This document shows positions 1 through 6,133 of a stretch of DNA of 16,176 bases, one piece after another (the first letter of the stretch is position 1; the number at the start of each line of letters is the position of its first letter). The stretch spans positions 1 to 16,176 of the forward strand of contig JACQGW010000282.1 in NCBI GenBank assembly GCA_016199325.1, in the 5' to 3' direction. The stretch is from Chloroflexota bacterium (lineage in GTDB: Bacteria > Chloroflexota > Dehalococcoidia > JACQGW01). Under the pieces are notes generated by a model that saw only the letters and a program-made list of their open reading frames with translations, had not been told where the DNA came from and did no database searches. The translations under genes and the position numbers were made by a program.

Positions 1-707
1 CCCACGAACATCTCGACGAACTCGGAGCCGCTGATCGAGAAAAACGGCACACCGGCCTCGCCAGCGACCGCCCGAGAGAGCAGCGTCTTGCCGGTCCCCG
101 TCGGCCCCACCAGCAGGACCCCGCGCGGGATCCGGGCGCCGAGCGCGGCGAACTTCTCCGGGTACTTGAGGAACTCGACGACCTCCTGAAGCTCCTGTTT
201 GGCCTCGTCGACCCCGGCGACGTCGTTGAACGTCACCGTCGGCTTGTTCCCGCTGAACATGCGGGCGCGGCTCTTGCCGAAGCTGAGCGCCTGGTTGTTG
301 CTGCCCTGGGCCTGCCGCATCATGAAGAGCAGCATGCCGCCAAAGAAGAGCAGCGGCAGGAAGTTCACCAGGAGCTGGAACCAGCCGCCGAACTGGCTCG
401 GCTCTTTCACGAGCACCTTCACGCCGGACTCGTCGATCCGCACGCCGGCCTTTTCGAGCAGCTCGTAGATGCTCGCGCTCGACTCCTTGCGCGAGTTCAG
501 GCGCTCGTTCTTCGTCGTGACGGCGGTAATAGCATCCCCCTGGACCTCGATGCGCTCGATCTGGCCCTTCTTCGTCAGACTGATGATCGTCGTAAGATCA
601 ACAGGTGGTGTCGAGGGCTGTGGGGGGAACACCGTGAAGAAGATCGCTATTAGGGCAACCAGAATCAACAGATAGATGAAACTGTTCCGGAGCCAGCGTG
701 AATCCAT
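1..707 (-). CDS. ftsH: ATP-dependent zinc metalloprotease FtsH (5' part; 3' end outside window)
   Basis: Membrane-anchored AAA+ protease that degrades misassembled membrane proteins and some soluble regulators. 235 codons are visible. They contain an N-terminal membrane segment (about residues 7-25), an extracytoplasmic domain, a second membrane segment (about 108-128) followed by MMRQAQG, and the start of the AAA domain. The AAA start includes [14 protein letters not shown] and a Walker A motif GPTGTGKT with Lys near 207. The reading ends in the conserved SEFVEMFVG region, before Walker B and the HEXXH zinc site, which lie outside the window. The start is ATG at 705-707, preceded by GGAGG about 5 nt upstream. 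It lies downstream of hpt on the same strand, a common bacterial arrangement, but has its own promoter (821-849). The start and family call are secure; activity cannot be judged because the protease domain is missing. Confidence 0.97.
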   Translation of the reverse strand, partial: MDSRWLRNSFIYLLILVALIAIFFTVFPPQPSTPPVDLTTIISLTKKGQIERIEVQGDAITAVTTKNERLNSRKESSASIYELLEKAGVRIDESGVKVLVKEPSQFGGWFQLLVNFLPLLFFGGMLLFMMRQAQGSNNQALSFGKSRARMFSGNKPTVTFNDVAGVDEAKQELQEVVEFLKYPEKFAALGARIPRGVLLVGPTGTGKTLLSRAVAGEAGVPFFSISGSEFVEMFV

Positions 708-820
708 CAAATCCTCCGAGGGCCAGCCGTGGATGTTTCTCCCCTCGCGGCGGATGCGACGGCCAGCGGCACACGCGCGAGAACCGACGGCGCGCTGGTT
801 GCGCCTTCGGCTCCCACCGT

Positions 821-849
821 ATTATACCAGAATACGGCCCGAATGAGAA
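821..849 (-). promoter_or_regulatory. ftsH promoter, extended -10, with dyad over the -10
   Basis: On the minus strand, TTCTCA (844-849), a 17-nt spacer and a perfect TATAAT (821-826) preceded by TGG form an extended -10 sigma-70-type promoter. The predicted start is near 814, giving a leader of about 107 nt before the ftsH ATG. A 7-bp inverted repeat CCGTATT/AATACGG (817-823 and 831-837, 7-nt spacer) straddles the -10. No T-run follows it, so it looks more like an operator than an hpt terminator; its role is inferred. Confidence 0.7.
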
Positions 850-871
850 GCAAACAAGGCAGCCGACCGGC

Positions 872-1405
872 TTACGGGCGATAGACGGCGACGTAGGGAA
901 CGTTCCGGTACCGCTCGGCGTAGTCCAGGCCGTAGCCCACGACGAACCGGTCCGGAATCTCGAACCCGACGTAGTCGATGGGCACGTCGGCCTTCCGTGC
1001 CTTCCGCTTGTTCAGCAGCGCGCAGATCCGTAGGCTGGCGGGATTTCGGTCGGCCAGCAGCTCGGTGATGTACTTGAGCGTGAAGCCTGTGTCCACGATG
1101 TCCTCGACGATGAGTACGTGCCGGCCCTCGATGCTCTCATCCAGGTCCTTGAGAATCCGGACGACCCCGCTCGACTCGGTCGCCGCGCCGTAGGAGCTGA
1201 CGGCCATGAAGTCCAGGGCCACCGGCAGCTCGATGGCACGGGCGAGGTCGACCATGAACAGGACCGCCCCTTTGAGCACGCCGATGAGGAGCACGTCCTG
1301 GCCGGCGTAATCCCGGCTGATCTGCTCGGCCAGCTCGCCAACCCGATGCCGAATCTCCTCCTCGGTGATCAGGATCGTTTCCAGATGCGCGGGCGGAACT
1401 ACCAT
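872..1405 (-). CDS. hpt: Hypoxanthine(-guanine) phosphoribosyltransferase
   Basis: Purine-salvage enzyme transferring ribose-5-phosphate from PRPP to hypoxanthine or guanine in the cytoplasm. The 177-aa length is normal for the bacterial family. Visible motifs are the early IGVLKGA segment (about 41-47), the flexible-loop region SSYG (70-73) and the PRPP-binding loop VLIVEDIVDTGFTL (about 97-110). The C-terminal base-binding region includes DYVGFEIPDRFVVGYGLDYAE. The start is ATG at 1403-1405. No Shine-Dalgarno lies upstream. Instead a -35/-10 pair ends 6 nt before the ATG, so the mRNA is probably leaderless. It is followed on the same strand by ftsH. tilS, often found beside these genes, is not seen; the next upstream gene is ctpC. 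Confidence 0.95.
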   Translation of the reverse strand: MVVPPAHLETILITEEEIRHRVGELAEQISRDYAGQDVLLIGVLKGAVLFMVDLARAIELPVALDFMAVSSYGAATESSGVVRILKDLDESIEGRHVLIVEDIVDTGFTLKYITELLADRNPASLRICALLNKRKARKADVPIDYVGFEIPDRFVVGYGLDYAERYRNVPYVAVYRP

Positions 1406-1411
1406 GTGACC

Positions 1412-1440
1412 ATGCTATCCGGTCACACGCGCGCTGTCAA
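1412..1440 (-). promoter_or_regulatory. hpt promoter giving a probable leaderless transcript
   Basis: On the minus strand, a perfect -35 TTGACA (1435-1440), an exact 17-nt spacer and -10 TAGCAT (1412-1417) are followed by only 6 nt before the hpt ATG. Transcription should therefore start at or next to the A of the start codon, which fits the missing Shine-Dalgarno. A 7-bp dyad TGTGACC/GGTCACA (1405-1411 and 1421-1427) is centred on the -10 and could be an operator. The hexamers are seen; the start point is inferred. Confidence 0.7.
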
Positions 1441-1482
1441 GGGTTCAACAGCGCTCGACCTGTGGGATAGGGTACTGAAAGC

Positions 1483-1491
1483 TGATATACT
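1483..1491 (+). promoter_or_regulatory. Possible extended -10 promoter facing away from hpt
   Basis: TGATATACT matches the extended -10 form TGnTATAAT with one mismatch. No good -35 is present at 16-18 nt. It lies in the 320-nt gap between hpt and ctpC and points toward the weak reading frame at 1578. The gap otherwise shows only the hpt promoter. Confidence 0.3.
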
Positions 1492-1577
1492 GGCACCGTC
1501 GTCGCCGGTCGGGTTCCGAGAGATACCCAGGGACGTGGGGCAATGGATCGGGCTGCTGCGACGAGCGCCCTCCCGAT

Positions 1578-1853
1578 ATGACCCTCGCCGGCCGCCACGC
1601 CATCGACCCGGCCGGAAGGGACGGCCTGAGCGTCCTCGACGTCTCGGTCCCCGGTCGTCCGTTCGAGGTCCGCACCTGGACCGGGATGGCGAGTGTCAGG
1701 GCCATCGCCGGCCAGAACGGCACGTCTACGCCGTCGGCGAGGGAGGCGGCGGGCTATCCGTCCTGCGGATCACCCCGCCGGCGTACCGGTACGCGTTCTT
1801 CCCGGCAGTTGCGCGTGGCGGCGAGCGGTAGCCGATCAGACGGGCGGAGTTGA
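1578..1853 (+). CDS. Doubtful small reading frame, convergent with ctpC
   Basis: This is an unrecognised 91-codon frame. From 1578 to about 1725 nearly every third base is G or C, which is coding-like on this strand, though the mirror frame on the minus strand shows the same pattern. Beyond 1726 it runs antisense to the ctpC 3' end and becomes Arg/Ser-rich, typical of a shadow. The ATG overlaps the TGA of a 12-codon frame that starts at 1543 (ATGA overlap). An extended -10 lies about 90 nt upstream. It could be a short real gene, a decayed gene remnant or chance. I recognise no domain and assign no function. Confidence 0.2.
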   Translation: MTLAGRHAIDPAGRDGLSVLDVSVPGRPFEVRTWTGMASVRAIAGQNGTSTPSAREAAGYPSCGSPRRRTGTRSSRQLRVAASGSRSDGRS

Positions 1854-3975
1854 CGACGACGGCGGCGCTGCTCAGGTTGTGCAGGATCGCCGCGAGCACC
1901 GGATTGAGCCGCCCGAGCGCACCGGCGACGAGGCCGATGGAGTTCACGCCGATGGAGAGCGCGTAGTTCTGCCGGATGACGTCCAGGCTGTGGCGCCCGA
2001 GGTGGATGACGGCGGCGACCTGCCGGAGATCGTTGCCGGCCAGCGCAATGTCGGCGGCTTCGATGGCGACGTCCGAGCCCGTCGCCCCCATGGCAATGCC
2101 CACGTCGGCGAGCGCCAGCGCCGGCGCGTCGTTGGTGCCGTCCCCGACCATCGCCACCAGGTATCCCTCGGCCCGCAGCGTCCGGACGGCCGCCAGCTTC
2201 TCCTCCGGCAGCGCCCGTGCCCGGTACTCCCGCAGTCCGAGTCGCCGGGCCACGACCTCGGCGGCCTCCGGGATGTCGCCGGTCAGCATCAGGATCCGCC
2301 GGACCCCTAGCGCCCGCAGCTCGTCGAACAGCCCGACCGTCTCCGGGCGAATCGCATCGGAGACGCCGAGCAGCCCGATCAGCCGCTCGTTGTAGCCAAG
2401 GCAGATGGCGGTCTCGCCGCGCCCGGCGAAGCGCTCGATCCAGCCCCGGGCGGTCTCGTCTACCTCGACCCCGTGCTCGGCCAGCAGCCGAGCGCTGCCG
2501 ACGAGGATGCGGTTCCCCTGAAGGTCCGCCCGCACGCCCATGCCGATGACGACCTCGCACTCCTCGTGCATCGGGATCTCGATCTCCCGCTCCTCGGCGT
2601 GGCGGACGACCGCCTGGGCCAGTGGATGCCGGCAGTGGATCTCGCCCGACGCGGCCAGCGCCAGGATCTCCTCGGGGAGCGAGCCCTCCGTCAGCGCGAC
2701 GACCTCGGTCACGAGGGGCCGGCCGATGGTGAGCGTGCCGGTCTTGTCGAAGACGACCGCGTCGACCCGCCCGGCCCCCTCCAGGAACGTGCCGCCCTTG
2801 ATCAGGATGCCCTGCCGAGCGGCGCTGCCGATGGCCGCGCTGATGGCCGTCGGCGTCGAGAGGCCGGCCGCGCAGGGGCAGGCGATGAGGAGCATCGTCA
2901 TGCTGCGGCGGGCATCACGCGTGACCAGGTAGACCAGGGCGGCCAGAGCGAACGAGAAGGGCACGAACCGCCGGGAGAAACGCTCGGCCAGGGTCTGGAT
3001 GGGCGCCCGGGTCGCCTGAGCCTCCTCGACCCGCTGGATGATCCGCCCGGCGACCGTCTCCATGCCGACTCTGGTGGCTCGCACCCGAAAGGAGCCTGTC
3101 TCCAGGATCGTGCCGGCGTAGACCGTTTCGCCGGCCCGACGGTAGACCGGCAGCGACTCGCCGGTGATCGGCGCCTGGTTCACGGCGCCCTCGCCCTCGA
3201 CGACCTCGCCGTCGGCCGGAATCTTGTGGTGGGCGTAGACGGCGACGGTGTCGCCGGCGGCGAGCTGCGCCAGGGGCACCTGCACCTCGACGCCGCCGAC
3301 GACGAGCCAGACGCGGTCTTCCCCAATAGCCAGCAGCTCCTCGATGGCCCGCCGCGTCCGCCGCAGGGTCAGGTCCTGGAGGAATTCGCCGATGTTCAGC
3401 AGCCAGAGCACGATCAGGGCGACGATGTTCTCTCGAAGGACGAGCGAGGCGAACGTGGCGGCCGTCACCAGGGCGTCGGTGTCGATGGGCTGGCGGCCGG
3501 CGAGCGCCCTGAGCGCGCCCCGGAAGAAGGGATACCCGGTGAAGAGGGCGACGACGGCGGCCAGGCCGGAGAGGCGCGGCCCGACGAGGGGACGCCACGG
3601 TCCGACGAGGAGGCGCCGGAGCAGGACAATGCCGAGCAGGATGCCGCCCAGCGCCAGCCGGGCAACGTCGCCGGAGTGGATCGCCGGCGCCGGCCGGCGG
3701 TGGCGCTCGGGCGGGGGAAGGTCGGCGCTCTCGACAATCGCCCGGCGGATGGCGGCGGCGTCGATCTGCCGGGGGTCGAACCAGACGACGACGCTGCCGG
3801 TGGCCGGATAGGCGGCGACCGCCCGCACGCCCTCGCGCTCGCTCAGATAGTGCTCGATCGCCGCGGCTCGGCATCCGTCGCCCTGGACCTCCCGGGCGGC
3901 GAACCGGGCCCGCCCGGCCGTGATCGACCGAACCTGGAGGGTGTCCGGCGCGACCGGCTCAATGCCGGTGGCCAT
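1726..3975 (-). CDS. ctpC: P1B-type metal-transporting ATPase, CtpC-like
   Basis: Heavy-metal efflux pump of the inner membrane, 749 aa. An HMA-like N-terminal domain (about 11-90) has lost the CxxC metal site: only Cys35 remains. Paired membrane helices follow, then TGES (271-274, actuator), the transmembrane metal site CPC (366-368) in CPCAAGLSTPTA, the phosphorylation site DKTGT (Asp410), the P1B-specific HP (450-451) and GDGTNDAP (611-618). Long stretches such as LRENIVALIVLWLLNIGE and HPLAQAV agree with my memory of mycobacterial CtpC, linked to zinc and manganese, rather than CopA or ZntA. The last 30 residues after RLIGYR are a Pro-rich extension beyond the usual end. The ATG overlaps the 3' end of the pacL-like gene by 17 bp, which suggests translational coupling. 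Substrate (Zn, Mn or another metal) cannot be fixed from sequence. Confidence 0.93.
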   Translation of the reverse strand: MATGIEPVAPDTLQVRSITAGRARFAAREVQGDGCRAAAIEHYLSEREGVRAVAAYPATGSVVVWFDPRQIDAAAIRRAIVESADLPPPERHRRPAPAIHSGDVARLALGGILLGIVLLRRLLVGPWRPLVGPRLSGLAAVVALFTGYPFFRGALRALAGRQPIDTDALVTAATFASLVLRENIVALIVLWLLNIGEFLQDLTLRRTRRAIEELLAIGEDRVWLVVGGVEVQVPLAQLAAGDTVAVYAHHKIPADGEVVEGEGAVNQAPITGESLPVYRRAGETVYAGTILETGSFRVRATRVGMETVAGRIIQRVEEAQATRAPIQTLAERFSRRFVPFSFALAALVYLVTRDARRSMTMLLIACPCAAGLSTPTAISAAIGSAARQGILIKGGTFLEGAGRVDAVVFDKTGTLTIGRPLVTEVVALTEGSLPEEILALAASGEIHCRHPLAQAVVRHAEEREIEIPMHEECEVVIGMGVRADLQGNRILVGSARLLAEHGVEVDETARGWIERFAGRGETAICLGYNERLIGLLGVSDAIRPETVGLFDELRALGVRRILMLTGDIPEAAEVVARRLGLREYRARALPEEKLAAVRTLRAEGYLVAMVGDGTNDAPALALADVGIAMGATGSDVAIEAADIALAGNDLRQVAAVIHLGRHSLDVIRQNYALSIGVNSIGLVAGALGRLNPVLAAILHNLSSAAVVVNSARLIGYRSPPRATAGKNAYRYAGGVIRRTDSPPPPSPTA

Positions 3976-4291
3976 GTTCTTCCCGAGATGGCTCCTCCAC
4001 CACCGTCGGCGGTGGAGCCATCTCGCCCACCTGCTCCCGGGCCTCGGCCAGGATGTCCTCGGCCGTCAGGCGCGCCTCCTCGATCATCGCCTGGAGCTGG
4101 CGCGAGAGCACGATGCCCTGAGCGGCGGCGGCGACGGCCAGCCGGCGGGCGGCGCGCCCGATCGCCGGCGCCGCCGAGACGCCGGCATGGAGAATGGCGC
4201 CGCCGACGACGCCGGTCAGGACATGGCCGACAAGGCCATTCAGCATCGTCTCGGCGAGCCGCCCGGTGCGGTGCTCGTGATTCTGAGCCAT
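3959..4291 (-). CDS. pacL: DUF1490/PacL-like small membrane partner of the P-ATPase
   Basis: 110-aa protein with one Gly-rich membrane segment (about 19-41: glycines at 19, 22, 27, 30, 31 and 37). An amphipathic Ala/Glu/Arg helix follows (about 46-89), containing EEARLTAEDILAEAREQVGE. Next is a Pro-rich linker (PPP, 93-95) and an acidic/His tail ending EEHGHRH. An N-terminal HEH (5-7) may add metal ligands. This layout matches DUF1490/PacL proteins, small membrane proteins that in mycobacteria bind zinc with the C-terminal tail, stabilise the cognate P-ATPase and gather pumps into patches. Its position directly upstream of, and overlapping, the ctpC-like gene is the same as Rv3269-ctpC. A strong Shine-Dalgarno GGAGGAGGT lies 5 nt before the ATG. 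Family call from memory; metal binding inferred. Confidence 0.82.
   Translation of the reverse strand: MAQNHEHRTGRLAETMLNGLVGHVLTGVVGGAILHAGVSAAPAIGRAARRLAVAAAAQGIVLSRQLQAMIEEARLTAEDILAEAREQVGEMAPPPTVVEEPSREEHGHRH
3984..4025 (-). repeat. 12-bp perfect hairpin just upstream of the ctpC start
   Basis: CGAGATGGCTCC (3984-3995) and its exact reverse complement (4014-4025) flank 18 nt that can pair further (ACCG/CGGT with a CCGA loop). The hairpin lies inside the pacL-like coding region. On the mRNA its 3' base abuts GGAAG, the likely ctpC ribosome-binding site, 8 nt before the ctpC ATG. It has no T-run, so it is not a terminator. It could tie ctpC translation to passage of ribosomes through pacL; this role is inferred. 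Confidence 0.6.
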
Positions 4292-4447
4292 AGGGTACCT
4301 CCTCCAGGTTGCAGACGGCGACCACCGACGGCGGATCGCCTGGCAGTTCGGACCGACCGTCGACCGAGGTGTTGCAACAGTGGTGCCAGCCTACGTGAAA
4401 GATGGCGCAGCGAGGAGCGAGGAAGCGAGGACTCCGGCAGGGGGCAC
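4292..4447. other. Divergent intergenic region between pacL-ctpC and the first riboswitch promoter
   Basis: No gene is seen. It holds a 10-bp palindrome TGTTGCAACA (4370-4379), three copies of AGCGAGG (4409-4415, 4416-4422, 4424-4430) and the left arm of a dyad CTCCGGCA/TGCCGGAG (4432-4439 and 4449-4456). The right arm of that dyad covers the -35 of the plus-strand promoter. A second arm pair GGACTCC/GGAGTCC (4429-4435 and 4462-4468) surrounds it. I found no convincing minus-strand promoter for pacL; the palindrome is a candidate metalloregulator site by position only. Confidence 0.5.
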
Positions 4448-4476
4448 TTGCCGGAGCCCTCGGAGTCCAGTATAAT
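4448..4476 (+). promoter_or_regulatory. Promoter of the first fluoride-riboswitch operon
   Basis: TTGCCG (4448-4453), an exact 17-nt spacer and a perfect TATAAT (4471-4476). The predicted start is near 4483, immediately before the riboswitch aptamer. The spacing and elements closely parallel the promoter of the second riboswitch (16029-16057). Confidence 0.8.
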
Positions 4477-4483
4477 CCGGCTA

Positions 4484-4602
4484 GCGGCGATGGAGTCCGC
4501 CCGTGACGGCCTGTCCGCCCAAACCGCGCCGGGGTGATTGAAGCCCAGCCCGCTGATGGCTCCTGGCCTCGCTGAATGCAGTCGAGTCAGGGGCTTTTTC
4601 TT
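4484..4602 (+). ncRNA. Fluoride (crcB-type) riboswitch 1 with expression platform
   Basis: The conserved aptamer pieces are in order: GGCGATGGAGTC (4486-4497), CGCCCAAACCGC (4516-4527) and GCTGATGGCTCCTGG (4552-4566). P1 is GGAGTC with GGCTCC (4558-4563). The pseudoknot is GGCG (4486-4489) with CGCC (4516-4519). The imperfect second stem lies between ACCGC and CCCGCTGAT. These match the fluoride class as I recall it from the Thermotoga petrophila example. An 18-nt insertion (4498-4515) sits between P1 and the pseudoknot strand. The terminator re-uses the P1 3' strand, so ligand binding should turn expression on. It precedes the CPxC/CxxH protein gene, an unusual target with no fluoride exporter nearby. 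Confidence 0.88.
4558..4602 (+). terminator. Intrinsic terminator of riboswitch 1
   Basis: The outer stem GGCTCCTG (4558-4565) pairs with CAGGGGCT (4588-4595) over 8 bp including two G-U pairs. CTCG/CGAG and CTG/CAG continue it to an AATG loop, and TTTTTCTT follows (4595-4602). Its 5' arm is the 3' strand of aptamer stem P1, so the two folds exclude each other. Confidence 0.82.
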
Positions 4603-4647
4603 GTGCCAAAACGCAGGCGGATCGCAATCCTTGACAGCAGTTCACCC

Positions 4648-6096
4648 ATGAGCCGACCGGTCGAGCCGCCGCGTGGCCTGCTCGAGGGCATCGTCCAGGA
4701 AGCGATCGGGCCAGAACGCTGTCCCGTCTGCGCCCTCGTCCAATGGCAAACACGCCGATTCCTCTGGCATCTGCTCTGGGAGAGCGTGAATGACGTCGGG
4801 ACCCGGGCGGCACTGAGCGCGTCCAGAGGTTTCTGCGCCGCGCACGCCTGGCAGATTGTGAACGTCGAGCGCGCCGACTGGGGTAGTGGCCTGGGCATCG
4901 CGATCATCTACGAAGACCTGGTACAGGTCCTCAAGGCTGCGGTCGATCGGTCGGTCAGGCAGCACGGCGTTCGCACTGGCGGTCACCGGTACTTGTCATC
5001 GGCCAGGCTGCTAGACGGCCTCTCCCCGACGGGTGTCTGTCCGACCTGCCGGCACGCCGCTCACGGCACGGCGACGTATGCCGTGACGATCGCCCGACTG
5101 TGTCGCTACCGCGGCTTCGAGGCCCGCTACACTGCATCGGCCGGTCTCTGCTTCAATCACCTCCAGATCGCTCTCGAGGTGGCCGATGATCGCATCGGCC
5201 GCCAGACGCTCCTCCTGGATGCCCAGCGGCGAATTCGCCGGCTCCCGTCCGGCGACCTTGCTGCGGTCGGCGCCTGGTTCACCGGCGCGCCGCTCATCGC
5301 CGGTCTCACCGCCGGCCCGGCACCGCTGCCGCCGAGCGTCGCGTGTCCGCTCTGCCTTCGCCGGCCAGCGTGGCAAGCGCACCTGCTCAGCAGCCTCCAG
5401 GACGTCCCGACTGAAACCACCGCCAACGCCGACGATCCCGTGCTGCCGCTCTGGTGCGACACGCATCTACGCTGGCTATCGGAGGATGTCGGCGTGCCGG
5501 CCGATGTGCGCGAGCAGGTCGCCTGGGCGCTGCAGCGAGCGCTGGGGGCTGGCCTGGACCGCCTTGCCGAGGCGAGCCGCCGTGAGCTCGACGATGGCGC
5601 GTTGCTCCCCCGCTGGCGGCGCCGGGTTGCCGACTGGGCGCTGCACCAGTATGCCGAGCTGGCGCCGGACCGGGCGCGCCGCTTCCGAGCAGAGCGACAG
5701 GCGATAACCCGCCATCTGGCCATTGCGGCGTGTCCAGCCTGTCGGCACTTCGCCCAGGAGGAGCGCTCGGCCGTCCAGGATGTGGCGCTGGTGTGGAGCG
5801 CAGCGTCGGCGCGCGGCATGATCGACGCCCCCATCTGCCTACCGCACCTGCTCCGAGTGCTCGCCGCGCTGCCGCAGGGTCGAGTACCCGACCGCCCGAT
5901 GGCTGCCTGGCGGACCCAACTCGAGCAGTTGGCCTGGGGCTTGCGCGAGTACATTCGGAAGCACGATTACCGCTATCGCGACGAGCCGCGTGGCGACGAA
6001 CAGACGTCCTGGCTCCGGGCGGTCGCTCTCGTCGCCGGCGTCGATCCGGCCGTCCGATCCATCCACCAGGTACCGGAAACAGAGCCAACGGAGTAA
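4648..6096 (+). CDS. DUF6062-like protein with four CPxC...CxxH zinc-type modules
   Basis: 482-aa cytoplasmic protein of unknown function built from four similar modules: C25PVC28...C63xxH66, C131PTC134...C168xxH171, C233PLC236...C270xxH273 and C362PAC365...C397xxH400. The second half-site always follows 32-35 residues after the first, and module 1 contains ESVND and GFCxxH. This spacing recalls DUF6062 proteins, which I remember as having two such modules. Each four-ligand set probably binds zinc or another soft metal. No signal peptide or membrane segment is seen. The ATG at 4648 is chosen because an upstream in-frame ATG (4576) lies inside the terminator hairpin. No Shine-Dalgarno is evident. 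It is the first gene after riboswitch 1 and 37 nt ahead of the cyclase/AAA gene, so it is probably fluoride-responsive. Confidence 0.72.
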   Translation: MSRPVEPPRGLLEGIVQEAIGPERCPVCALVQWQTRRFLWHLLWESVNDVGTRAALSASRGFCAAHAWQIVNVERADWGSGLGIAIIYEDLVQVLKAAVDRSVRQHGVRTGGHRYLSSARLLDGLSPTGVCPTCRHAAHGTATYAVTIARLCRYRGFEARYTASAGLCFNHLQIALEVADDRIGRQTLLLDAQRRIRRLPSGDLAAVGAWFTGAPLIAGLTAGPAPLPPSVACPLCLRRPAWQAHLLSSLQDVPTETTANADDPVLPLWCDTHLRWLSEDVGVPADVREQVAWALQRALGAGLDRLAEASRRELDDGALLPRWRRRVADWALHQYAELAPDRARRFRAERQAITRHLAIAACPACRHFAQEERSAVQDVALVWSAASARGMIDAPICLPHLLRVLAALPQGRVPDRPMAAWRTQLEQLAWGLREYIRKHDYRYRDEPRGDEQTSWLRAVALVAGVDPAVRSIHQVPETEPTE

Positions 6097-6117
6097 ACTG
6101 CCGACACCGCGCAGTTT
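6095..6117 (+). repeat. Intercistronic hairpin
   Basis: AAACTGC (6095-6101) and GCAGTTT (6111-6117) form a perfect 7-bp stem with a 9-nt loop. It starts in the stop codon of the first gene and ends 8 nt before the GGAGG of the next. G-rich sequence rather than a T-run follows it, so it is more likely an mRNA-processing or stability element than a terminator. Confidence 0.45.
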
Positions 6118-6133
6118 GGGGGCTGGAGGTTCT

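Noticed and set aside
1405..1427. TGTGA...TCACA resembling a CRP site at hpt
   Set aside because: The half-sites are 13 nt apart instead of 6, so it does not fit CRP; kept only as a generic dyad.
2473..4293. 606-codon open frame antisense to ctpC and pacL
   Set aside because: It is a low-complexity Asp/Gly/Arg/Pro-rich shadow caused by the high GC content, while the minus strand encodes clear family motifs.
4490..4537. 15-codon frame that could be a leader peptide before the CPxC/CxxH gene
   Set aside because: Its ATG is the conserved GATGG of the fluoride aptamer and it has no Shine-Dalgarno; the RNA fold explains the sequence better.
4576..4647. N-terminal 24-codon extension of the CPxC/CxxH gene from ATG 4576
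   Set aside because: The ATG lies in the loop of the riboswitch terminator and the added residues show no family resemblance.
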